A DNA stretch of 64,000 nucleotides. Source: JAAYYY01 sp964579295. Its GTDB lineage: Bacteria; Chloroflexota; Anaerolineae; Promineifilales; Promineifilaceae. The notes beneath the pieces were generated by a model, which worked only from the letters and a program-made list of their open reading frames with translations, ran no database searches and was not told the DNA's origin. Position numbers and translations under genes: made by a program. The stretch spans positions 1-64,000 of the forward strand of contig CAZOGK010000015.1 of the NCBI GenBank assembly GCA_964579295.1, read 5' to 3'. Each line of letters begins with the position of its first letter. The stretch's first letter is position 1. Below, piece by piece: positions 57,501 to 64,000 of the stretch.

Positions 57501-60500
57501 TTCGAGCTGGGGCGAGTCGAGCTCAAGGCGGCGCAGCTGGCGCCCGGCCCGGGTCCGCGCCTGGGCAAAGGCACGCTCCACGGCCGCCGGGCTGCGGAAA
57601 CGGGCCAGCAGCTCCAGCAGCTCTTCGCGCGAAGCCGCCGCCGCCGTGACCAGCAGCAGGCGAGTGCGCTCGCGCGGCTCCAGCGCAAAACGCTGGCCCA
57701 GCGCCATGACCGGGTCGAGGGTGGCGCCGGCCGTGCCGCTGAGCCAGTCGCCGTCGCCCTGGAGCGCCTGCGGCGCGCGCGCCGTGTGGCCGCGGCCGAG
57801 AAAGCGCGCCCGGTCGCTTTCGTAGCCCTCGTCGCCGGCCAGGCCGCCGCTGTAAAGGAGCATGTGGGCCATGTAGCGCGCCGGCTCGTCGGCCGCGCGC
57901 GGCCGGCGACGGAAGAGCAGAGCATGGTATTGGGGCAGATATTCGCTCTCGACGAAGAGCTTGGCGAAGGCCGGATGGCGCGCGTCGCTGCCCTGGTCGG
58001 CCAGGGCTATCTCAGCATAGCTGGTCAGGCGCAGCGAGCGGCGCCGGTTACAGTCATTGTCCAGTGTGATGCGGCGCAGCTCCACGTTGTCCTCGGGCGG
58101 CACGACGATCTCCATCTGCAGGGTGACCTCGTGGTCAGAGCGGCGCAGCTCGACCATGTGCGGGTGATAGAGGATCTCCGGCTGGGCGCCGCGCCGGTCG
58201 GGATGGACACCGGTCGGTTGCAGGCCGGCCGACCAGAGCGCCCCGGAATCCTCATCCTGCAGATAGAGCCACTGGCCCCAATGGTCGCGCGTGGTATCGG
58301 GGCGCCAGCGCGTGAGCATGCGATCCTGCCAGCGGCTGTAACCGCCGCCGCCGTTGGTAAAGAGCACACCAAATTCGCCGTTGGAGAGGTAGTGGACGAG
58401 CGGGAATGGCGTATTCCAGGGCACGGACCACGGCTCCAGATTGACGCCGGCCTCGGCGCCGGCAGGCATGCCGGCGCGTTCGTCGGCCATCGTTTCGGCC
58501 GTCGCCGCCCGCGGAATCTGCTCCTGCAGCAGCAGCTCCGCGCTCTGAATGCGTGCATCACCGTGGAAGCGATCGACCATGGAGAAGCCATGCAGCTCGT
58601 TCGCCAGAGCCATCATGATCATTCCCTGATGATGGGCCATGTAGGAGCGGACGATGGCAAACTCCTGGGCGTCGCTGAGCCGCGACTCGGTGAAGTCGAT
58701 GGCCTCATAATAGCCGTAGCGCCCCAGCATCTGGTATTTCTCCAGACGATCCATGTTGGCGAGCACCGCCTGGGGCATGATCGGCAGCGCCAGCAGCGAG
58801 GCGTAGGGGGCAATAACCAGGTCTTCGCTCAGGCCGCGCTTGAGGCCGAGGCCGGGAACGCCGAAAGCGCGATACTGGTAGTTGAGCGCCGCGTCGAAGG
58901 TGTAGAAGCCGGATTCAGAGATGCCCCAGGGCACGCCGTGGCGCCGCCCGTAGGCAATCTGGCGCTCAATTGCTTGTCGCTCGCTGTAGGCCAGCAGGGC
59001 GCCGTCGTAGCTGCGCAGGAAGAGTGGCGGCATCAGGTATTCAAACATGGTGCCGCTCCAGGAGAGCAGCGTGTAGCCGCCCTCGGCGACGGCGATGGGC
59101 CGGGCAAGATGCAGCCAGTGGTTATTGGGCACGTCGTGCTTGGCGACGGCCACCAGGCTGCCAATACGCGCCTCCGAGGCCAGCAAGTCGTAGTAGTTGC
59201 TTTCGAGGCGCCCGGTGTCCAGGCTAAAGCCGATATAAAAGAGGTGGCGATCCTCGTCGTAGAGGAAGGAGAAGTCCATCTCGCGCACGAAGGCGTCCGC
59301 TTGCCGGGCCAGCTCCTCATAGCCAGCGATGAAGGCATGCGCGGACAGGCGCGCGTCGCGTAGGTGGCCGGCCAGCGCGTCGAGCCAGGCGGCCGCCTCC
59401 TGGCCAGTAGCCTGCTCCTGCAAACGGCGCAACGGCGCGGCAGCAGCGGCAGTCAGCTCCGTCACGGGTAGGTGGGCCAGGTCTTGCAGCAGGATCCGCC
59501 GTAGCTCCTTCCAGGCGGCATGCGCCGCGGCGTCGGAGGTCAGGGCGGCGGGCGGCTGAGTCATGGCCGGCAGCCAGGGAAGCAGCAGCTCCACCTCACG
59601 CTCCATGCCGCGAACGTGCTCGCCGAGGAGCTGGGCAAAGAGGCGGCAGTCTTGCAGGAGGCGCGAATCAACGGAGCCGGCGCTCTGATCGATGACCTGG
59701 ACGAGGTGCGCGCTCATCTCGGGCAGCCAGCTATCGGACAGCTCCTGCAACAGCGGATACCAGGCGGCGGGCGTCTCATGCTGCTCCTGCACGCGGGCGC
59801 GCGCGCTGTCGAGCCGGGCAATGAGGTCGACCGCCGGCGCATCCTTGCCCAGCACTTCCAGGCTGGATTGCAGCAGATCCATGTTGTCGAGCAGCCCCTG
59901 CCAGCGCTGCCAGCGCCAGGCGGGCTGCTGCGGCCGCTGCAGGCAGGCCTGGGCCAGGACGATCAGCGAGGCGGCAAGATTGCCACTATCGACCATAGAG
60001 ATGTAGCGCGGCGGCAGCGGCGCCAGGGTGGAGGTGTCCAGCCAGTTGAGAAAATGGCCGCGATAGCGCTCCAGGCCAGCCAGCGTGTCGAAAGTCGAGC
60101 GCAGGCGCAGGACGAAGCTTAAGGGGTCGATATAGCCGAAGTCAGCCGCCGCCAGCGCCGAGACGAGATAGAGGCCAATATTCGTGGGCGAGGTGCGTCG
60201 TGCCACCACGCCGCGCGGATCTTCCTGGAAATGGTCGGGCGGGAGCCAGTGGTCGTCCGGACCGACAAAGCGCTCGAAGAAGAACCAGGTGCGGCGTGCC
60301 AGGCGGCGCAGCCGGCGCTGCTCGGCGGCCGTGGGCGCCACGCGCGGCGCGTGCGCGGGCCGGCTGATCCAGTGGGCAAGCTGCGGCGCGAACAGCCAGA
60401 GGATGAGCAGCGGCGCCGCCGTGCCCAGCGTCTCCGGCCGGAAGAGCAGGATGACCACCCAGATCCAGAGCGAGATAAAGAGGGACGAGAGCATATCGCG

Positions 60501-63095
60501 CCAGGTCACCTCGGCGCGCACTTCCTCGCCAAAGAGGCGCACCGTGTGCGCCGCCGTTGTCCAGGAAAGCAGGCGGCGGCGGGTGAAAAAGACGCGGTGT
60601 AGCGTGATGAGGATCGCGTCGAGATTGAGCAGCGCTTCATAGGGGAGGAAGGCCAGGAAAAGCAGCCAGCGGATGGCGCTATCGCGCAGCGAGCGCCCCA
60701 GGTCGGCGAGCGCGCCGCCGGCAAAGAGGCCGGCCACGCCGCCGGCGAAGGTGGTAGCCAGATTGACGCCGGGCATGAGCAGACCCAATAAAGTCCAGAA
60801 GGCGGGCGAGCCGGGCAGCACCGTCCAGGCGGCGACGAAGAGGAAAAGGAGGGCCAGCGGGTAGAGGCTGCGGCGCAGATTGTCGGCGATCTTCCAGCGG
60901 TTGATGAGCGAGAGCGGGTTGGGTGCGCGCTTGCCGCCGGCGACAGGAACGCGGGGCAGCAGCCAGGGCAGCAGCTGCCAGTCGCCCCGCACCCAGCGAT
61001 GGTTGCGCCGCACCTGCATCAGGTAGTGCGGCGGGTAATCTTCGTAGAGGACAATATCGCTGACCAGCGCCGCGCGCCCGTGAGTCCCCTCGAAGAGATC
61101 ATGGCTCAGCAGGGCGTTCTCCGGGACGCGCCCGGCCAGGCTGCGCTCAAAGGTGTCAACCTCGTAGATGCCCTTGCCGACAAAAATGCCTTCGCCGAAG
61201 AGATCCTGATAAACGTCGGAAACGGCCAGCGTGTAGAGGTCGAGGCCGGTATCGCCGGCGAAGACGCGTGTAAACAGCGACTGGTTGGCGCTGACCGGCT
61301 GGATCTCGGTGCGCGGCTGCAGAACTGTGTAGCCAGCGGTCACGCGACCCGTCTCGTCGATGCGGGCCTGGTTCAGCGGGTGAGCCAGCGCGCCGATGAG
61401 CCGCCCGGCGGCGTCACGCGGGAGAATTGTGTCGGCGTCCAGGGTGATGACGTAGCGGATGGTGGACAGGGCGCTGAGGTCGTCGTCCTGCAGCATGAAC
61501 GAGAGGCCGGTCGCGCCGCGCAGCAGGCGATTAAATTCGTGCAGCTTGCCGCGCTTGCGCTCCCAGCCCATCCAGGCTTCTTCCTGGGGGTTCCAGAGCC
61601 GGCGACGGTGCAGCAGATGGAAGGGCCGGCCAGGGTAGGCGTCGTTGAGGTTGGCGATGCCCGCGCGCGCCCGCGCCAGCAGCGGCTCGTCTTCGGGCAT
61701 CGTCTCCTGCTCGGCGTCGCCAAAGTCGGTCAGCAGCACGAACGAGAGGTTCCGGTCCGGGTTGCGCAGATAGTGGCGCTCCATCTGGCCGAGCAGCGAG
61801 TCCACCTCGTCGTCGTTGGTGAGCATGGCCGGCACGACGACCGCAGTACGGCAGCTCTCCGGCACGCCTTTGGAGAAGTCCAGCTTGGGCAAGACGCGCG
61901 GCGAGACCAGGTTCGTCACAGCCCAGTTGACGAAACTGACGCTGACCGAGACGGCGGGGATAACCATGAGGGCGACGGCCAGCGCCTGCGGCAACAGCTC
62001 GTCCGCGGTGCGGGTGGCGTAAGCCAGGACCAGGGCAAGGATGAGTAGCGTCAGAACAGCGATAGAACCCAGGTAGACGACGGTTGGATGGTCCCCGAGC
62101 CAGCGAGCCGCGCGCACGCGGGCTGTGGGCCGCAGCGGCAGCGCTGCTTCCAGCTGCGCCCGCCCGGCGTCGAGCAGATAATAGCCGACGTGAGCCAGCG
62201 GGCTGCGCTCGATGCCCGCCCAGGCGCCGCCGTCGAGGCTCTGTTCAGCGCCGCGCGAGGCCGCGGCGGCCAGGGCAATGAGCTGGCGCGCCACGTCACT
62301 CTCCGCGCGCCCGCTGCCCAACGCCAGCTGCTCTACTTCCTTGCGGTACTGGTCACGGGTGGCAAAGGTCATGCGACTGTATATGGCGGCCGGATCTTCG
62401 CTCAGGATCTGCTCGACGAGTGAGAGCTCTTCAAAGAGGTCGCGCCAATCAATGCGGCTGAGGCGCAGCAGCGTGGGGATGACCGCGGCGACGAGGTCGT
62501 CGTCGGCCAGCCCGTAGTCGAGGACGAAGGCCGCCGGCGGGTTGTCATCCTGGCGCAGGCCGGCCAGGCGGCCGGCCGCCTGGGCCACGGTCTCCAGCAA
62601 GACGATGCGCAGCATAATGGGCAGGGCCCACAGCTCGCCCATCGTCAGCGGCTCTACCTCCTGGTAGGCGCGGGCAAAGGCGACAATCTCTGCCCGCCCC
62701 AGCTCGGCCCGCTCGTGCAGCACGAGCACGCGCGCCATGTCGAAGACGCGCGGATAACCGGCAAGATCGCCGCCGCCCGCCAGCCTTGGCAGCTCGCGCA
62801 GATAAGAGCCAGGGAGATCTTCCTCGACCTGGCGCGTTGTGCGCACCAGCAGATAGTAGTTGTCGAGCAGCCACTCGGCGGCATAGGAAAGGACCACCTG
62901 GTTGGGCGCTTGCTGGTACAGGTAGGCGCGCGCCTGCTTGAGCAGCGCTTGCTGGAGCTGGAGGCGCTGAAAAAAGGTGTTGGCGATGCCCGCCGGGTCA
63001 GTCCCGGCCGTCTGGTGCTGGCGGGCAAGCTCCCGCGCTACCTCTTGCAGAGAGCTGGAGGCGGCAGCCGGCGTGCTATTCCTGTGTTCGGGCAT
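54531..63095 (-). CDS. NdvB-type cyclic beta-1,2-glucan synthase
   Basis: ATG 63095 gives 2854 residues. The extra upstream frame reads over the Usp gene and is rejected. Domain order: helical N-terminus (1-330), two helices (about 340-400), the glucosyltransferase region (about 410-710) with FVLLTDFGDAE, VITLDADTILPRD and HRWVRGDWQLLPW, a helix cluster (about 730-890), a glycoamylase-like domain (about 930-1480) with GTMFEYLMPPLFLRSYD and PWGISESGFYTFD, two GH94 beta-sandwich/linker regions (from about 1570 and 2050), and the GH94 catalytic barrel with YGFRDQLQDIMALL and GGGDWNDGMNRVG (about 2530). These enzymes build, trim and cyclise beta-1,2-glucan at the membrane. Alternatively it makes a different beta-glucan. 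Confidence 0.92.
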   Translation of the reverse strand: MPEHRNSTPAAASSSLQEVARELARQHQTAGTDPAGIANTFFQRLQLQQALLKQARAYLYQQAPNQVVLSYAAEWLLDNYYLLVRTTRQVEEDLPGSYLRELPRLAGGGDLAGYPRVFDMARVLVLHERAELGRAEIVAFARAYQEVEPLTMGELWALPIMLRIVLLETVAQAAGRLAGLRQDDNPPAAFVLDYGLADDDLVAAVIPTLLRLSRIDWRDLFEELSLVEQILSEDPAAIYSRMTFATRDQYRKEVEQLALGSGRAESDVARQLIALAAAASRGAEQSLDGGAWAGIERSPLAHVGYYLLDAGRAQLEAALPLRPTARVRAARWLGDHPTVVYLGSIAVLTLLILALVLAYATRTADELLPQALAVALMVIPAVSVSVSFVNWAVTNLVSPRVLPKLDFSKGVPESCRTAVVVPAMLTNDDEVDSLLGQMERHYLRNPDRNLSFVLLTDFGDAEQETMPEDEPLLARARAGIANLNDAYPGRPFHLLHRRRLWNPQEEAWMGWERKRGKLHEFNRLLRGATGLSFMLQDDDLSALSTIRYVITLDADTILPRDAAGRLIGALAHPLNQARIDETGRVTAGYTVLQPRTEIQPVSANQSLFTRVFAGDTGLDLYTLAVSDVYQDLFGEGIFVGKGIYEVDTFERSLAGRVPENALLSHDLFEGTHGRAALVSDIVLYEDYPPHYLMQVRRNHRWVRGDWQLLPWLLPRVPVAGGKRAPNPLSLINRWKIADNLRRSLYPLALLFLFVAAWTVLPGSPAFWTLLGLLMPGVNLATTFAGGVAGLFAGGALADLGRSLRDSAIRWLLFLAFLPYEALLNLDAILITLHRVFFTRRRLLSWTTAAHTVRLFGEEVRAEVTWRDMLSSLFISLWIWVVILLFRPETLGTAAPLLILWLFAPQLAHWISRPAHAPRVAPTAAEQRRLRRLARRTWFFFERFVGPDDHWLPPDHFQEDPRGVVARRTSPTNIGLYLVSALAAADFGYIDPLSFVLRLRSTFDTLAGLERYRGHFLNWLDTSTLAPLPPRYISMVDSGNLAASLIVLAQACLQRPQQPAWRWQRWQGLLDNMDLLQSSLEVLGKDAPAVDLIARLDSARARVQEQHETPAAWYPLLQELSDSWLPEMSAHLVQVIDQSAGSVDSRLLQDCRLFAQLLGEHVRGMEREVELLLPWLPAMTQPPAALTSDAAAHAAWKELRRILLQDLAHLPVTELTAAAAAPLRRLQEQATGQEAAAWLDALAGHLRDARLSAHAFIAGYEELARQADAFVREMDFSFLYDEDRHLFYIGFSLDTGRLESNYYDLLASEARIGSLVAVAKHDVPNNHWLHLARPIAVAEGGYTLLSWSGTMFEYLMPPLFLRSYDGALLAYSERQAIERQIAYGRRHGVPWGISESGFYTFDAALNYQYRAFGVPGLGLKRGLSEDLVIAPYASLLALPIMPQAVLANMDRLEKYQMLGRYGYYEAIDFTESRLSDAQEFAIVRSYMAHHQGMIMMALANELHGFSMVDRFHGDARIQSAELLLQEQIPRAATAETMADERAGMPAGAEAGVNLEPWSVPWNTPFPLVHYLSNGEFGVLFTNGGGGYSRWQDRMLTRWRPDTTRDHWGQWLYLQDEDSGALWSAGLQPTGVHPDRRGAQPEILYHPHMVELRRSDHEVTLQMEIVVPPEDNVELRRITLDNDCNRRRSLRLTSYAEIALADQGSDARHPAFAKLFVESEYLPQYHALLFRRRPRAADEPARYMAHMLLYSGGLAGDEGYESDRARFLGRGHTARAPQALQGDGDWLSGTAGATLDPVMALGQRFALEPRERTRLLLVTAAAASREELLELLARFRSPAAVERAFAQARTRAGRQLRRLELDSPQLEQAQRLLSLLLYPHQSLRAPAATLAANDQSQPALWRYSISGDNPILLLQVADESQLDLLLTLVRFHSYWRRRGLEIDLVLLDREQSGYGEGMQSVIYRVLRQLEADSRLNQRGGIFVLKEDRLPPADRRLLLAAARVVLDGDGGPLAQQLDVLAELETPLPAFVAPVDPSTLEEVAPVARPQDLQFDNGYGGFSADGREYVVYLPPGAQTPAPWINVVANEELGFLASESGGGYTWAVNSGENRLTAWRNDPVSDAPAEALYLRDEETAEIWSPTPQPAPADSPYLARHGAGYTIFEHNSHGLEHELRLYVAPDAPVKIVELRLQNRRARVRRLTATFYAEPVLGNHRNITQQYLIPRYDPEHCAILLSNPYQVEFAQRVAFVATSKEPHGLTADRTEFLGRLGSLRQPAALGRIGLNDRVEPGRDICAAMQLHIELEPGASETVYFLVGQGADLDASAELLARFRRPEAVHAAWEATQKLWDSILGAVQVETPDPALDLLLNRWLLYQALACRIWGRSGLYQSSGAYGFRDQLQDIMALLHSRPDLAREHIVRAAAHQFEEGDVLHWWHPPSGRGVRTRFSDDLLWLPFVTAHYVATTGDASVLDEEAPFVQGPPLQPGEDERYGEYQPTEEHYSVFEHCTRALRRGSTAGPHGLPLMGGGDWNDGMNRVGHEGRGESVWLAWFLYATLTAFAEVCETTGRQELAGDYRRQAERLNQAIEASAWDGAWYLRAWYDDGAPLGSYQNHECQIDAIAQSWAVLSGAGEPGRMQQAMQAVRDRLVREDDRLILLFTPPFDRTPKDPGYIKGYLPGIRENGGQYTHAALWTIWAYARLGENELAESLFRLINPVYHAATRESADHYKVEPYVVAADVYGVQPHRGRGGWTWYTGSSGWMYRLGIEGLLGLYRESGELRLQPRIPAHWPGFSARYRHGSATYVITVENQDEGAGVVRLELDGERIDGNAFPLADDGATHQVRVWLGQEQPEAAAD

Positions 63096-64000
63096 GAGTG
63101 AGGGGCGGTCCTCCCGGGACACGTCCGCCCGGGATGCGCCCTCCGGGGAGACGGTCGTCGACCTGGCCCAGCGCGGCCATCCGTTCGGCCTCGGTCGCCT
63201 CAATGAGATCGGCCGGCAAGTCCTGGATGATCAAGAGCGGTGTGCTGCCGTAGACGATGAAGCTGGTGACTAGGCTGCCATAGGGCCGGTGGACATCTCC
63301 CGAATAGCCGTGGGCGCTGAGGGTAATAAGGTCGACGTTTTCTTCCTGTGCCAGGCGATGCAGCGCCATGACGGCGCTATCGGCGACCAGCAGCCGGGTC
63401 GAGACCTTTTGCGGCAGCCAGGCTTTGAGCTGGTCCAGGTATTTTTCTACCTCATCGCGGTTGCGCGTCACTATCTTCTCGGCCAGCTCGGCGTCGTCCG
63501 CGCTCAGCGGCGAGCGCCGCGGCATTTCCGGGCGCTCGACCACGCTGGCCAGCAGGATCTCGCCCTCGACGGCAAGCATGGCGGCGACAGGCAACGCCGA
63601 CTCGGCGCGGCGCGAGCCGTCCATGGGCACAAGGATGCGCCGGTAGCTGAGTGTGTCCAGCTGCGGGGTGCGCATCTCGTAGGCGCGGATGATCATCACC
63701 GAGCGGTTGGCGCGCAGAATGACCTTTTGCACCAGACTGCTCACATTCCAGGGGCTGAGGCCGCTCTGGCCGTGGCTGCTGAGGAGAATAAGGTCGGCGT
63801 CTAACTCGCGCGCGTATTCGACAATGCGCTCGGCGGCGGGCCCTTCGAGCTGCACTGACTCGACGGTGAGCCCCAGCTCGCGCAGCCGCTTGCCGACTTC
63901 GTCCAGATAAGCCTGCGATTCGGCCTTGCGCAGATGCCAGTGCAGTGGATCAGTAGTGACGCTGTCCCCTTCTGGCAGGGGCTCGACCACCTGTAGCAGC
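63076..64000 (-). CDS. Tandem universal stress protein (5' end outside window)
   Basis: The frame is open to the right edge, and the residues there (LLQVVEPLPEG) are mid-domain, so the true start lies outside and the GTG/ATG-like codon at 63990 should not be used. About 300 residues are visible: the end of a first UspA domain (DADLILLSSHGQSGLSPWN), then a second complete domain (RRILVPMDGSRRAESALPVA, DLITLSAHGYSGDVHRPYGS). The SHG/SAHG-x2-G motifs are ATP-binding in Usp proteins. A Gly/Pro-Gly repeat tail (RLPGGRIPGGRVPGG) ends the protein. It overlaps the glucan synthase start by 20 bases, which indicates translational coupling. Confidence 0.85.
   Translation of the reverse strand, partial: LLQVVEPLPEGDSVTTDPLHWHLRKAESQAYLDEVGKRLRELGLTVESVQLEGPAAERIVEYARELDADLILLSSHGQSGLSPWNVSSLVQKVILRANRSVMIIRAYEMRTPQLDTLSYRRILVPMDGSRRAESALPVAAMLAVEGEILLASVVERPEMPRRSPLSADDAELAEKIVTRNRDEVEKYLDQLKAWLPQKVSTRLLVADSAVMALHRLAQEENVDLITLSAHGYSGDVHRPYGSLVTSFIVYGSTPLLIIQDLPADLIEATEAERMAALGQVDDRLPGGRIPGGRVPGGPPLTHARTQE

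Noticed and set aside
57459..59363. 634-codon plus-strand frame within the glucan synthase gene
   Set aside because: Antisense shadow. The minus strand shows GH94 and glycoamylase-like motifs without interruption.
63076..63990. Start of the Usp gene at the GTG near 63990
   Set aside because: Residues before it (LLQ) continue a normal Usp strand to the window edge, so this codon is internal valine and the real start is outside.
1..64000. CRISPR array, insertion sequence, tRNA or rRNA gene
   Set aside because: Gaps are short and none shows spaced repeats, terminal inverted repeats with a transposase, or a cloverleaf with GTTCGA-type T-loop that I could recognise by eye.

Overview
The window is GC-rich (roughly two thirds G+C), almost fully coding, and reads like a chromosomal segment of a Chloroflexota bacterium of the Anaerolineae/Caldilineae type. 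This placement is an inference. It rests on the family mix: DUF2207 membrane protein, an F420-dependent LLM oxidoreductase, AAA proteins with a C-terminal winged helix, a multi-FKBP lipoprotein, a beta-propeller/ATPase giant, and a cyclic glucan synthase-type protein. No lipopolysaccharide or outer-membrane genes are visible. No rRNA, tRNA, CRISPR array, insertion sequence or prophage block was found.

Left third (1-19.2 kb). Minus-strand genes come first: an AidB-like acyl-CoA dehydrogenase cut by the left edge, selA (selenocysteine synthesis) translationally coupled to a small membrane protein, a zincin preceded by a leaderless 24-codon reading frame, and a lipoprotein with three FKBP domains. 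After a non-coding stretch with possible gene remnants come a CPBP protease, a membrane-anchored alpha/beta hydrolase, an acyl-CoA dehydrogenase and a class III CoA-transferase. The plus strand then carries a DUF433/DUF5615 toxin-antitoxin pair, two response regulators (OmpR and NarL type), a VOC protein, and two sensor kinases (a CHASE-GAF-HisKA_3 kinase and a PhoR-like kinase). A DsrE/YedF-like gene overlaps the last kinase tail to tail.

Phosphate region (19.2-26.2 kb). pstS, pstC, a giant pstA, pstB, phoU and surE form one block. It is preceded by an array of TTAAC-type boxes on an 11-bp period (a probable Pho box array), and a hairpin separates pstS from pstC. The PstA protein is exceptional: its first periplasmic loop contains a complete phosphate-binding-protein domain in circularly permuted order (C-terminal part first, then N-terminal part). 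The nearby OmpR regulator and PhoR-like kinase are the obvious candidates for control.

Middle (26.2-39.5 kb). DUF2207 protein, an orphan Sak4-like phage-type ATPase with its own promoter and an SOS-like box, acetamidase/formamidase with a zinc-ribbon insertion, peptidase E, a MoaD/ThiS-like protein, a CPA2 antiporter fused to two UspA domains, Tex, a voltage-sensor ion channel with a non-canonical pore signature and a GAF-like tail, and a cell-surface glycoside hydrolase.

Right third (39.5-64 kb). A UvrD-like helicase is followed by an ATPase with a C-terminal winged helix and by a 1645-residue protein with an extracellular beta-propeller, one transmembrane helix, a helical/beta-sandwich linker and a cytoplasmic ATPase related to the preceding gene. 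I regard these last two genes as the best candidate for an undescribed signalling system. They are followed by a Ca2+-type P-ATPase, a SixA phosphatase, an F420-dependent oxidoreductase with a DUF2267 partner, gap (GAPDH) with a strong terminator, and a 2854-residue NdvB-like cyclic beta-1,2-glucan synthase coupled to an upstream tandem UspA gene cut by the right edge.

A recurring signal is a -10 box placed 6-7 bases before an ATG, which predicts leaderless transcripts for at least six genes here.
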